A stretch of 24,357 nt of DNA, taken from Bacteroidia bacterium. Its GTDB lineage: Bacteria > Bacteroidota > Bacteroidia > Bacteroidales > Azobacteroidaceae. Numbering within the stretch: the stretch's first letter is position 1; every line of letters begins with the position of its first letter. This document shows, one piece after another, positions 1-6,956 of the stretch. The notes under the pieces are model-generated. The model had not been told where the DNA came from. It ran no database searches and was given only the letters and a program-made list of their open reading frames with translations. The position numbers were made by a program, and so were the translations under genes. The DNA is taken from the NCBI GenBank assembly GCA_025999115.1, contig BNWW01000036.1:1-24357 (forward strand), read 5' to 3'.

Positions 1-2
1 CA

Positions 3-299
3 AATACGGTTGTTGAATTTATGGCAGAAATGAATTACGAGCCATCAACAACCGAACACATTGAACTAAAAATACTTTATGCTGAATACACCTCTTATTG
101 TGTAGAAAGTGGTCATTATAAAACGGCAAAACGTGAATTTTCCAGACGTTTGGATGAACTTCATTATGTAATTGAAGGCAAACATACTAATAATCAAACG
201 TGGGTTTTCTGTAGAAAAGCTGGAGAGCCTTCTCAAAAAGAGAAAGAAGAAATCAACAATACAATTGAGCAATTCTTTAAAATCAAAAAAGAGAATTAA
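3..299 (+). CDS. C-terminus of a P4/D5-type phage or plasmid primase-helicase (partial)
   Basis: The frame is open to the left edge, so this is the end of a larger protein; the ATG at 21 is probably internal. The visible part has the build of the small winged-helix domain that closes P4/D5-type primase-helicases: a linker, then LKILYAEYTSYCVESGHY and KREFSRRLDE, comparable to the family pattern 'LY..Y..WC...G..P.....F.R.L'. Such proteins start replication of phages, plasmids and integrative elements. The next gene is a primase-polymerase-like protein, which supports a mobile-element replication module. The AAA+ helicase core lies outside the window, so the family call rests on the tail and context only. 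A lone DUF3987-type helicase tail is the alternative. Confidence 0.55.
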   Translation, partial: NTVVEFMAEMNYEPSTTEHIELKILYAEYTSYCVESGHYKTAKREFSRRLDELHYVIEGKHTNNQTWVFCRKAGEPSQKEKEEINNTIEQFFKIKKEN

Positions 300-313
300 T
301 TATTTATAAATCC

Positions 314-339
314 GAGACAGCCTTTAATCAAGCTGTCTC
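314..339 (+). other. Intercistronic hairpin
   Basis: GAGACAGC at 314-321 is complementary to GCTGTCTC at 332-339, giving an 8-bp stem with a 10-base loop between the primase tail and the VirE_N gene. The base run after it is A-rich on the plus strand, so it is not a classical intrinsic terminator in that direction. It may be an RNA processing or stability element. The GACAGC stem core recurs in the large hairpin at 14001-14066. Confidence 0.4.
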
Positions 340-354
340 ATAAAAAACAAAAAA

Positions 355-1362
355 ATGGAAATTAAAAACATTTATGTTTCGCAATTTGAAAATTGTCAAA
401 CAACAAAGACTTCGGGAAGTATTAATATTTGGAGATGGCTTTTAACTGAGCCCGATTGCATTCAGATAATCAACAAAATTCGTTCTACATCGGACAAGGG
501 TGTTATCGATTCTCTAAAAAAGAAATTGCCTGCTGTTACAATGAGCGGTATTTTTTCTCAAAGAGACGCCGAGCATTTGATTAGTCACACAGGATTAATA
601 TCAATTGATATAGACGGCAAGGATAATCCCCATATTCAGGATATAGAAGATTTGAAATTGAAACTATCCGAATTACCGTATATACTGTATGCAGGGTTGT
701 CAGCAAGCGGAAAGGGGGTGTTTTGTGTGATTCAAATAGCTTATCCTGAAAAACATTTGGCGCATTTTTTGGCTCTTGAAGCTAATTTTTATGCAATGGA
801 AATAAATATTGACCCTTCTTGTAAAGATATTGTACGTCTGCGGTTTCGTTCTTGGGATAGTAAACCAATAATCAATTTGAATGCAACAATTTATGAAGAA
901 TGCGCCGATACGTCTTCGATTGTGAAATTGTCAAGAAACACAACACGCATAGCAAAATCACAATCTTCTCTTGCTCCCCAATCTGCTCAGGAGGAAGAAA
1001 CAGCATTGTCTATCGAAGAACAGTTTTTGCGCCCTACGATTGATGAAAATACCGTTATCAATACTCGAGCTAAAAACAGCAAAGAAAAAGTATCTGACTT
1101 TGTTGATTTTATTGGCTCAAAACAAGTGGACATAACAGCGATTTATTATGATTGGCTTATTATTTGCTCAATCATCATAATGGCGTTTGGAAAAGATGGT
1201 CGTAAATTATTTCATGAAATAAGCCGATTTTATCCAAATTACACAACCGAAGAGTGTGACCAACAGTATAATCGCTGCTTACAAAAAGATTACACGCCTG
1301 CTGTTAAGCGATTGTCTGAAATTGCGAAAAAATACGGCATATCATACATATTTTCTAATTGA
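355..1362 (+). CDS. VirE_N/BT4734-type primase-polymerase-like protein with PriCT-2-like tail
   Basis: This 335-aa protein matches the VirE N-terminal (BT4734-like) family found in Bacteroidetes integrative elements, related to archaeo-eukaryotic primases. Visible motifs are a DxD metal-binding pair in SIDIDG (D85, D87), a nucleotide-binding SASGKG (118 region) followed by a hydrophobic strand, and a basic CKDIVRLRFRSWD segment (157-168). Residues 170-245 are a low-complexity linker. The last 90 residues (DWLIICSIIIMAFGKDGRKL to the end) resemble a PriCT-2 primase C-terminal domain. The likely role is primer synthesis for element replication with the helicase encoded upstream. In many Bacteroidetes elements this protein precedes the helicase; here it follows. 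The start at 355 lies 55 bases after the upstream stop. Confidence 0.75.
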   Translation: MEIKNIYVSQFENCQTTKTSGSINIWRWLLTEPDCIQIINKIRSTSDKGVIDSLKKKLPAVTMSGIFSQRDAEHLISHTGLISIDIDGKDNPHIQDIEDLKLKLSELPYILYAGLSASGKGVFCVIQIAYPEKHLAHFLALEANFYAMEINIDPSCKDIVRLRFRSWDSKPIINLNATIYEECADTSSIVKLSRNTTRIAKSQSSLAPQSAQEEETALSIEEQFLRPTIDENTVINTRAKNSKEKVSDFVDFIGSKQVDITAIYYDWLIICSIIIMAFGKDGRKLFHEISRFYPNYTTEECDQQYNRCLQKDYTPAVKRLSEIAKKYGISYIFSN

Positions 1363-1374
1363 TAAAGTGAAGTA

Positions 1375-1478
1375 AATGAATGAAATGAAGTAAATTTATA
1401 ACCTTTTTTATAGTCCTTATAATAGGCTTAAATAAATAGTCTTATAAAAATAGCTTCACTTCATTCATTTTATTCATT
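1375..1478. repeat. Imperfect inverted repeat with nested direct repeats
   Basis: The 15 bases at 1375-1389 are the reverse complement of 1464-1478 with one mismatch (core AATGAATnAAATGAA). The left arm also carries a direct repeat GAAGTAAAT at 1369-1377 and 1387-1395, an 18-base period. It follows the VirE_N stop directly. It could be a replication or transfer site, or a weak terminator; the sequence does not decide. Confidence 0.5.
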
Positions 1479-1670
1479 AGCGATTATTTACTCTTTTCTG
1501 CTCAAATAGTTATGTTTCCACATGAAGAATTATTGAAGGAAACAAAAGCGTGCACCGGAAAAATCAAACCAGATTTGAGCATATAAAGAATGTAAGACAA
1601 TATACTTGGAATCTCTTTATGAGGCGATTATAGTAGCCTGAAAGACCATTATTAGACCATTTCAAAAGCC

Positions 1671-1689
1671 GTGTGCAATTTGTGTGCAA
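1671..1689. repeat. Direct repeat GTGTGCAA x2
   Basis: GTGTGCAA occurs at 1671-1678 and 1682-1689, one helical turn (11 bp) apart and on the same face. The pair lies about 55 bp from the tRNA-Asn 3' end. That geometry suits arm-type sites for a tyrosine recombinase or its excision factor, but this is inference. Confidence 0.45.
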
Positions 1690-1701
1690 CCACCAATGAA
1701 A

Positions 1702-1731
1702 AAGCACTTACAACTTGCGTTGTAAGTGCTT
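1702..1731. terminator. Perfect 13-bp hairpin beside tRNA-Asn
   Basis: AAGCACTTACAAC (1702-1714) pairs perfectly with 1719-1731 across a four-base TTGC loop. It lies 12 bp downstream of the tRNA-Asn 3' end in the tRNA's direction of transcription, so it can end the tRNA transcript. It also lies at the presumed boundary of the integrated element, so it may instead belong to the recombination site. No long T-run follows on either strand. Confidence 0.5.
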
Positions 1732-1743
1732 GATACTCAACTG

Positions 1744-1817
1744 CTCTCCCTCTTGGACTTGAACCAAGGACCCTCTGATTAACAGTCAGATGCTCTAACC
1801 GACTGAGCTAAGGAAGA
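1744..1817 (-). tRNA. tRNA-Asn (GTT)
   Basis: The minus strand folds as a 74-nt tRNA. The acceptor stem pairs 1811-1817 with 1745-1751 (one G-U), the T-arm is CTTGG/CCAAG around TTCAAGT, the D-arm starts TAGCTCAGTCGG, and the anticodon loop contains GTT (complement of 1781-1783). The discriminator is G at 1744 and CCA is not encoded. A promoter of Bacteroidetes type lies upstream at 1847-1877. The mobile-element genes lie on its 3' side, the usual side for insertion into tRNA genes. Confidence 0.95.
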
Positions 1818-1846
1818 ATTTTTCAACATTTTTCTCAAATGCGGTG

Positions 1847-1877
1847 CAAAGGTAAGTGGTTTTTGGGAAATATGCAA
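1847..1877 (-). promoter_or_regulatory. Bacteroidetes-type promoter of tRNA-Asn
   Basis: On the minus strand TACCTTTG (1847-1854) fits the -7 box TAnnTTTG, and TTG (1875-1877) lies exactly 20 bases upstream as the -33 box. Transcription would start near 1840, about 22 bases before the mature tRNA end. Confidence 0.7.
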
Positions 1878-1885
1878 TATCTTTG
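1878..1885 (+). promoter_or_regulatory. Candidate -7 box for the protease operon
   Basis: TATCTTTG fits the -7 consensus TAnnTTTG, about 20 bases before the ATG at 1905. No good -33 TTG is found at the expected distance. It is adjacent to the -33 box of the divergent tRNA promoter, so the two promoters would overlap and may compete. It also argues that the S41 gene starts at 1905 and not at 1839. Confidence 0.45.
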
Positions 1886-1904
1886 CGGAAAATTTTTGAA
1901 AAAA

Positions 1905-3587
1905 ATGAAAAAATATTGTTTTGTTCTGCTTGCTGTTGTCCTGCTATGGGGACGTACAAGTTGTCCTGCTTCGGCTCAATTATCTGAAAATCAACGTTTT
2001 GAAATCGTTAAAAACTTGGATGTTTACAATGCGCTATTCAATGAACTGGCGCTGTTTTATGTTGATTCGCTCGAAGTAGAAAAGTTAATTCAAAAAGATA
2101 TTGCCTATCTTTTGCAACAATTAGACCCATATACCGAATATATTCCCGAAGAGGATTTATCGGATTTCCAATTTCAAACTACCGGCGAATACGGCGGTAT
2201 CGGCTCGATTATTTCGATGCGCAGCAATAAAATCATGATTGTTGAGCCGTATCAAGGGATGCCCGCTGCACAAGCCGGTTTGATTCCGGGTGATATAATC
2301 GTGGCCATCGACGGCGAAAATATGGAAGGCAAAACAACAGCTTACGCCAGCGAACGGCTGAAAGGTCAAGCGAATACGAAACTGACTCTCCAAATTCAAC
2401 GTCCCGGCGAAGATAAACCGCGCACCGTGAAATTGAAACGCGAACGCATCCAAATCGATCCGGTTACTTACTATGGCGTGGTAGAGGAGGGGATAGGTTA
2501 CATTTATCTATCCGGTTTTACTACTCACAGCGCTCAATCGATTAAAACGGCTTTGGACGATTTGACAAAAAACAAAAAAATTACCTCGTTGATTCTCGAT
2601 GTGCGCGACAACGGCGGCGGTGTAGTGGAAGATTGCCTCGAAATATTGAATTATTTTATTCCGAAAGGCGAATTGTTGCTTTCGATGCATGGAAAAGTTC
2701 GTCAGGCCGATCGTTCGTATCACGCGACGAAAACGCCGGTTGAACCCGGTTTGCCTTTGGTTATTCTAGTAAATGATCATTCGGCTTCGGCTTCCGAAAT
2801 CCTGGCTGGCACGGTTCAGGATTTGGATCGCGGCGTGATTGTGGGTTCGCGTACATTCGGCAAAGGTTTGGTGCAAGCCACTCGTCCACTGCCTTTCGAC
2901 GGCAAATTGAAACTCACTACGGCTCGATATTACATTCCCAGCGGCCGTTCGATTCAAGCGATTGATTATGCGCATCGCGATGAAAACGGTCGGGTTTCGA
3001 TGATTCCCGATAGCTTGACGAAAGTTTTTTATACTCGCAATCATCGACCGGTTCGCGATGGAGGCGGCATTTTGCCCGATTTTATCGTAGAAGAAGACAG
3101 CATACCTAACCTTCTGTATTACATGGAATTAAATTCCTTATTTTTCGATTTTACGGTGCAATGGCGCACGACTCATCCAAAAGTAACCGAACCGGAAAAA
3201 TTTGTCGTTTCCGACGAATTGTATCGTGAATTTGCAGAATTTGTAATGTTAAAAGACTTTAAATACGACCGCCAAAGCGAAAAACAGTTGGAAAATTTGA
3301 AAAAAACCATGACCTTTGAAAATTATTATGATGCGGCAAGTGCTGAATTTCAAGCCTTGGAAGCTAAATTGAAACCGGATTTAACTCGCGATTTGGAACT
3401 TCATAAACCGCTTATATCCAAATATTTGGCTTTGCAAATCATGAAACAGTATTATTACGGACAAGGAGAATTGGCTTATTCTTTACACGACGATAAAGCG
3501 GTTGCACAAGCGCTACAAATTTTAAAAGATAAATCGTTGTACAAAAATACTTTAGCTTCTCCGTTAAAACAAGAAACAAATGAATAA
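1905..3587 (+). CDS. S41 family C-terminal processing protease (CTP)
   Basis: This periplasmic serine protease cleaves proteins near their C-termini. I choose the ATG at 1905 because it begins with a signal peptide (MKKYCFVLL to about ASAQ) and because a -7 promoter box lies between it and the longer start at 1839. A PDZ domain covers roughly residues 88-178 (GEYGGIGS through KLTLQIQRPG). The S41 catalytic domain has the nucleophile in NDHSASASE (S295) and the partner lysine in TFGKG (K320), the 25-residue spacing of this family. A C-terminal extension of about 190 residues, rich in charged helices, is usual for Bacteroidetes CTPs. The next gene overlaps its end by 8 bases, suggesting translational coupling. 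All key residues are intact. Confidence 0.9.
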   Translation: MKKYCFVLLAVVLLWGRTSCPASAQLSENQRFEIVKNLDVYNALFNELALFYVDSLEVEKLIQKDIAYLLQQLDPYTEYIPEEDLSDFQFQTTGEYGGIGSIISMRSNKIMIVEPYQGMPAAQAGLIPGDIIVAIDGENMEGKTTAYASERLKGQANTKLTLQIQRPGEDKPRTVKLKRERIQIDPVTYYGVVEEGIGYIYLSGFTTHSAQSIKTALDDLTKNKKITSLILDVRDNGGGVVEDCLEILNYFIPKGELLLSMHGKVRQADRSYHATKTPVEPGLPLVILVNDHSASASEILAGTVQDLDRGVIVGSRTFGKGLVQATRPLPFDGKLKLTTARYYIPSGRSIQAIDYAHRDENGRVSMIPDSLTKVFYTRNHRPVRDGGGILPDFIVEEDSIPNLLYYMELNSLFFDFTVQWRTTHPKVTEPEKFVVSDELYREFAEFVMLKDFKYDRQSEKQLENLKKTMTFENYYDAASAEFQALEAKLKPDLTRDLELHKPLISKYLALQIMKQYYYGQGELAYSLHDDKAVAQALQILKDKSLYKNTLASPLKQETNE

Positions 3588-4941
3588 CACCACCACTCCG
3601 GTTAGTTTGGGAACGGAAAAAATTGGAAAATTATTGATACAATACGCCATTCCGGCGATTATTGCGATGACGGCTTCTTCCTTATATAATATTACCGACA
3701 GTATTTTTATCGGACACGGCGTGGGGCCGTTGGCTTTGTCGGGTTTGGCGATTACGTTTCCTTTGATGAATTTGGGAGCGGCTTTCGGTTCGTTGGTGGG
3801 GATGGGCGCTTCTACTTTGTTATCGATCCGAATGGGACAAAAAGATTACGAATCGGCCAATCATATACTTGGTAATGTGTTGGTATTGAATCTGATAATG
3901 GGTATTGCATTCTCCATTTTGATGTTAGTGTTTTTGAAACCGCTTTTGTTTTTTTTCGGAGCAAGCGAGGCTACGATGCCTTATGCTTACGATTTTATGT
4001 TTATCCTCCTATGCGGGAATGTGGTTACGCACATGTATTTTGGATTGAACGCATTGCTTCGTTCGGCTGGAAATCCTCAAAAAGCCATGATGGCAACGAT
4101 TTTTACCGTGCTTATCAACTTGGTACTCAATCCCTTATTTATTTTTGTATTCCAATGGGGAATTAAAGGGTCGGCTTTTGCTACGATGATTTCACAAGTG
4201 TTGGTTTTGTGTTGGCAATTGCATTTGTTTAACGACAAAAACTACTTTATTCATTGGAAGAAAGGTATTTATAAATTGAAGCGGAATATTGTGGCCGATT
4301 CGTTGTTCATCGGTTTGTCGCCTTTTTTGATGAATTTCGCCAGTTGTTTTATCGTAGCGATTATCAATTGGCAATTGATTCGGCACGGAGGCGACTTGGC
4401 TGTAGGCGCTTACGGAATTGTAAATCGGGTGGCTTTCCTGTTTGTGATGATTGTGATGGGCTTGAATCAGGGAATGCAACCGATTGCAGGTTACAATTAC
4501 GGGGCGAAATTGCACGATCGTGTATTTTCTGTTTTGAAAATATCGATTTTCTATGCGACGATTATTATGGTAATCGGTAGCGCTTTGGTGGAATTGTTTC
4601 CGCATGCTGTGGCTGCGATGTTCACTACGGAAGAAGATTTGGTAGAGATGGCTGTACCGGGATTGCGTTGGGTATTTGCCGTTTATTCCTTAGTGGGTTT
4701 CCAAATGGTGGTTTCGGCTTTTTTCCAAAGTATCGGAAAACCGACCCAGTCGATTATTTTGTCGATGGTTCGTCAAGTCTTGATTTTGATTCCTATTTTG
4801 TTGATTCTTCCGAATCATTGGGGCGTTACCGGCGTATGGACGAGCATGACGATTTCGGATTTTCTGTCCGTCATTTTAGCAGGGATCTTACTATACATAG
4901 AATTGAAAAAACCTAAATCTCCTAAAGGGGACTTGGCGTAA
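3580..4941 (+). CDS. MATE family multidrug/cation antiporter
   Basis: This 453-aa, 12-helix inner-membrane protein belongs to the NorM/MepA-like MATE family, which exports drugs and organic cations in exchange for Na+ or H+. Family signatures include the N-terminal PAIIAMTASSLYNITDSIFIG, where the conserved Asp lies in helix 1, GMGASTLLSIRMGQKD after helix 2, and the second-half counterpart GLNQGMQPIAGYNYGAK. Both six-helix halves are complete. It overlaps the protease gene by 8 bases and is probably co-transcribed with it. The last residues (KSPKGDLA) are encoded by a small repeat (4912-4936), so the native C-terminus may have been replaced. The substrate cannot be read from the sequence. 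Confidence 0.9.
   Translation: MNNTTTPVSLGTEKIGKLLIQYAIPAIIAMTASSLYNITDSIFIGHGVGPLALSGLAITFPLMNLGAAFGSLVGMGASTLLSIRMGQKDYESANHILGNVLVLNLIMGIAFSILMLVFLKPLLFFFGASEATMPYAYDFMFILLCGNVVTHMYFGLNALLRSAGNPQKAMMATIFTVLINLVLNPLFIFVFQWGIKGSAFATMISQVLVLCWQLHLFNDKNYFIHWKKGIYKLKRNIVADSLFIGLSPFLMNFASCFIVAIINWQLIRHGGDLAVGAYGIVNRVAFLFVMIVMGLNQGMQPIAGYNYGAKLHDRVFSVLKISIFYATIIMVIGSALVELFPHAVAAMFTTEEDLVEMAVPGLRWVFAVYSLVGFQMVVSAFFQSIGKPTQSIILSMVRQVLILIPILLILPNHWGVTGVWTSMTISDFLSVILAGILLYIELKKPKSPKGDLA
4912..4936. repeat. Small palindromic repeat at the MATE 3' end
   Basis: The run CCTAAATCTCCTAAAGGGGA continuing into CTTGG contains TCTCC (4918-4922) facing GGGGA (4927-4931) across a four-base loop. From memory, CCTAAATCCCCTAAAGGGG-type repeats are frequent in Bacteroidetes intergenic DNA and often give ORFs a tail like SPKGDL, as here. 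Confidence 0.5.
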
Positions 4942-4979
4942 CACAATGTTATCAAGAGTATAAATAAAACACACACAAT

Positions 4980-5639
4980 ATGAACAATCAAAAAAATACG
5001 CACATCCCAAGTTTCCTTCAAGGGGTTGGGGGTAATTATATTATTACCATCGGCCGCCAATTGGGAAGCGGCGGCAAGCAAATCGGCGAATTGTTATCCC
5101 AAAAATTGGGTATTCCCTGTTACGATAAGGAATTGATTCATTTGGCTTCACGCGAAAGCGGTTTGGGTAAAGAATTTTTTGAAAAAGCCGACGAAAAAAG
5201 CAGTTTTAGTCTTTTCGGCTCTTATTTCGGATTTCGTTCGGGATATATGGGTGGTGGTTCGGGCAATTATTTGACCAACGAAAATTTGTTTCAAATTCAA
5301 AGTGAAGTCATTAAAGAATTGGCCGGAAAAGAATCCTGCATTTTCGTGGGACGATGCGCCGATTATATCCTTCGCAATCATCCGCATCGCCTGAGTGTGT
5401 TTATCAGCGCTAATTTGGACGACCGGGAGCGCCGGATTCGTACAAGCCGGAATATCAACGAAAAAGAGGCTTTGATATTGATTGAACAGACCGACAAAAA
5501 GCGATCCGGCTATTATAATTATTACACCAACAAGACATGGGGAATGGCCACGTCTTACGATTTGTGCGTTAATTCGTCGGTTTTCGGAATCGAAAAGAGT
5601 ATTGAAATGATCGAAGAATATGTCAAAACACATTTCTAA
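4980..5639 (+). CDS. Cytidylate kinase-like family protein
   Basis: This 219-aa protein matches the cytidylate-kinase-like (AAK/Cytidylate_kin2) family of P-loop nucleoside-monophosphate kinase folds. Residues 20-36 carry the strand YIITI and the phosphate loop GRQLGSGGKQIG, with the lysine at K33. A second conserved strand IPCYDKELIHLA follows, then the lid-like RERRIR segment (about 142-150) and DKKRSGYYNYYTNKTWG. The true substrate is unproven; the family differs from housekeeping Cmk. The first 17 residues do not fit the family, whose members start just before the first strand; they are encoded partly by a repeat (5006-5030), so the ATG at 4980 was probably recruited. It overlaps the downstream apbE by 20 bases. 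Confidence 0.85.
   Translation: MNNQKNTHIPSFLQGVGGNYIITIGRQLGSGGKQIGELLSQKLGIPCYDKELIHLASRESGLGKEFFEKADEKSSFSLFGSYFGFRSGYMGGGSGNYLTNENLFQIQSEVIKELAGKESCIFVGRCADYILRNHPHRLSVFISANLDDRERRIRTSRNINEKEALILIEQTDKKRSGYYNYYTNKTWGMATSYDLCVNSSVFGIEKSIEMIEEYVKTHF
5006..5030. repeat. Small palindromic repeat inside the kinase start
   Basis: CCCAA (5006-5010) pairs with TTGGG (5026-5030), with an inner CCT/AGG pair. It encodes PSFLQGVGG, a peptide typical of repeat-derived ORF starts in Bacteroidetes. It is of a different type from the repeat 70 bases upstream at 4912-4936. Confidence 0.45.
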
Positions 5640-6657
5640 TCTATTGATTTTACTCGTATTGACTATTTCTGCTTGCACAAAACAACCGGAATATTTCCTC
5701 ACGCAAGGAGAAATTTTTCATACCACAACACACATTAAATACCAATATGACCGCGATTTGAGAAACGAAATTTTCGCCCGTTTGGATTGTTTCGATTTGT
5801 CGTTGAATCCGTTTAATCCGCGTTCAATTTTGTATCAAGTAAATAATAATCAAGAAGTTGAAGTGGACGATTGGTTTATCGCTGTTTTCCGTAAAGCGCA
5901 GGAAATCGCCACATTAACTGGCGGAGCGTATGATGTAACTTGCGCGCCCTTAGTCAATTTGTGGGGATTCGGATTTGAAAAACAGGATACAATCTCAACC
6001 GAAACAATAGATAGTTTACTGCAATTCGTTGGTTATCAAAAAATTTGGCTCGAAAATCGAAAAGTCAAAAAATCCGACCCGCGCGTGAAACTGGATTTTT
6101 CATCCATCGCAAAAGGATATGCCGTGGATGTAACCGCCGAATTATTAGAATCTTACGGAATAAAAAACTATATGGTCGAAATCGGCGGTGAAGTACGCGC
6201 CAAAGGCAAAAATCCGGAAGGGGAAATATGGAAAATCGCCATTACCAAACCCATCGAAGATTCAACCGGAATGATCAATGAGCAACAGCAAGTTGTTGAA
6301 TTAGAAGATTATGCAATTGCCACATCCGGTAATTATCGTAATTTCTACATCAAAGACAGTAAAAAATACGCCCATACCATTGATCTGCAAACGGGTTATC
6401 CGGTAGAAACCAATGTGTTAAGTGCATCCGTTTTTGCGCCCGATTGCATGACGGCCGATGCTTGGGCAACCGCTTGTATGGCGCTCGGAGTGGAGAAATT
6501 TTGCGCTTTGGCTGCTAAAATTCCGAAATTGGAATATTATTTACTCTATGTGGACGATTGCGGTAATTGGCAGGAAAAACAATTTATTATACGATGCAAC
6601 CACTACCTTCAAAGCGGCGGTTTCGGCATCCGAAGTGAAATGCACAAACCAATTTGA
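5620..6657 (+). CDS. apbE: FAD:protein FMN transferase (ApbE family) lipoprotein
   Basis: ApbE attaches FMN covalently to Ser/Thr of periplasm-facing flavoproteins such as NqrB/NqrC and RnfG. This 345-aa copy begins with a lipoprotein signal ending in the lipobox ISAC (C19), so it should be anchored at the periplasmic side. Family motifs are GGAYDVTCAPLVNLWGFG (about 100-118), the flavin/Mg region LDFSSIAKGYAVD, the glycine-rich VEIGGEVRAKG, GNYRNFY, HTIDLQTGYP and the metal-binding CMTADAWATACMALG. The start overlaps the kinase gene by 20 bases and is the only one that gives the signal peptide. No flavinylation target is encoded nearby. The last 20 residues or so are longer than in typical relatives and run into the next ORF. 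Confidence 0.9.
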   Translation: MSKHISNLLILLVLTISACTKQPEYFLTQGEIFHTTTHIKYQYDRDLRNEIFARLDCFDLSLNPFNPRSILYQVNNNQEVEVDDWFIAVFRKAQEIATLTGGAYDVTCAPLVNLWGFGFEKQDTISTETIDSLLQFVGYQKIWLENRKVKKSDPRVKLDFSSIAKGYAVDVTAELLESYGIKNYMVEIGGEVRAKGKNPEGEIWKIAITKPIEDSTGMINEQQQVVELEDYAIATSGNYRNFYIKDSKKYAHTIDLQTGYPVETNVLSASVFAPDCMTADAWATACMALGVEKFCALAAKIPKLEYYLLYVDDCGNWQEKQFIIRCNHYLQSGGFGIRSEMHKPI

Positions 6658-6662
6658 TTGCG

Positions 6663-6956
6663 ATGGATATTGTACGTATTCCGTCGCGCGTGATTATCAC
6701 TACTACGGCATCTGCTACCGTAACCGAACTGGGTAGAGATGTATTAGGCACTATTTCCGATCCCGCCAAACCTGCTCAAACAGATGATTTGGTATTGTTG
6801 CCAGGCAAATTCTTATTGGAAAATACGCATCAAAAAGGTGCCAATACCACTACATCCGGTTGTGGTAAAAGGCAAGAAATAATACCGCTGTTTCATAATA
6901 AATTCGATGATTTTACGTTTTTTAATCAAATACCTTTGAATTGGATTGCAATATGA
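6663..6956 (+). CDS. Unrecognised 97-aa ORF in the operon
   Basis: I do not recognise this protein. From the ATG at 6663 it runs 97 residues; a TTG at 6654 overlapping the apbE stop would add three. Its stop overlaps the ATG of the next gene in an ATGA arrangement, which suggests real, coupled translation. It has no signal peptide or clear membrane segment. It begins with a Thr/Ala/Val-rich part (RVIITTTASATVTELG), continues through LVLLPGKFLLENTH, and has one cysteine in TTSGCGKR. Other frames are also partly open here, so it could be a remnant or the scar of a lost gene. Codon choice looks like that of its neighbours. Confidence 0.4.
   Translation: MDIVRIPSRVIITTTASATVTELGRDVLGTISDPAKPAQTDDLVLLPGKFLLENTHQKGANTTTSGCGKRQEIIPLFHNKFDDFTFFNQIPLNWIAI

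Larger units (their letters stand above)
1363..1743. other. Gene-free right end of the integrated element
   Basis: This stretch of about 380 bases, AT-rich in its left half, has no recognisable gene. It holds an imperfect inverted repeat (1375-1478), a GTGTGCAA direct repeat (1671-1689) and a perfect hairpin (1702-1731) beside the tRNA. A reading frame is open from about 1449 to 1586 and ends in a 24-residue peptide from the ATG at 1512, but I do not recognise it and the upstream part is low-complexity. No integrase is visible at this end; if the element is intact it should lie beyond the left edge. Confidence 0.5.

Noticed and set aside
1449..1586. Possible integrase or coding remnant at the element's right end
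   Set aside because: The frame is open but starts in low-complexity DNA and shows no catalytic Arg/His/Tyr motif of tyrosine recombinases.
1839..1905. Longer N-terminus of the S41 protease (start at 1839)
   Set aside because: It would place 22 non-family residues before the signal peptide and lies upstream of the candidate -7 box; ATG 1905 gives a normal signal peptide.
4192..4605. 137-aa minus-strand ORF
   Set aside because: Antisense to the second half of the MATE gene; composition is that of a reverse-complemented membrane protein.
4344..4916. Short plus-strand ORFs at 4344-4580 and 4668-4916
   Set aside because: They are out-of-frame shadows of the MATE gene, which is continuous and complete through this stretch.
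5148..5702. 184-aa minus-strand ORF
   Set aside because: Antisense to the cytidylate-kinase-like gene with a clear P-loop on the plus strand.
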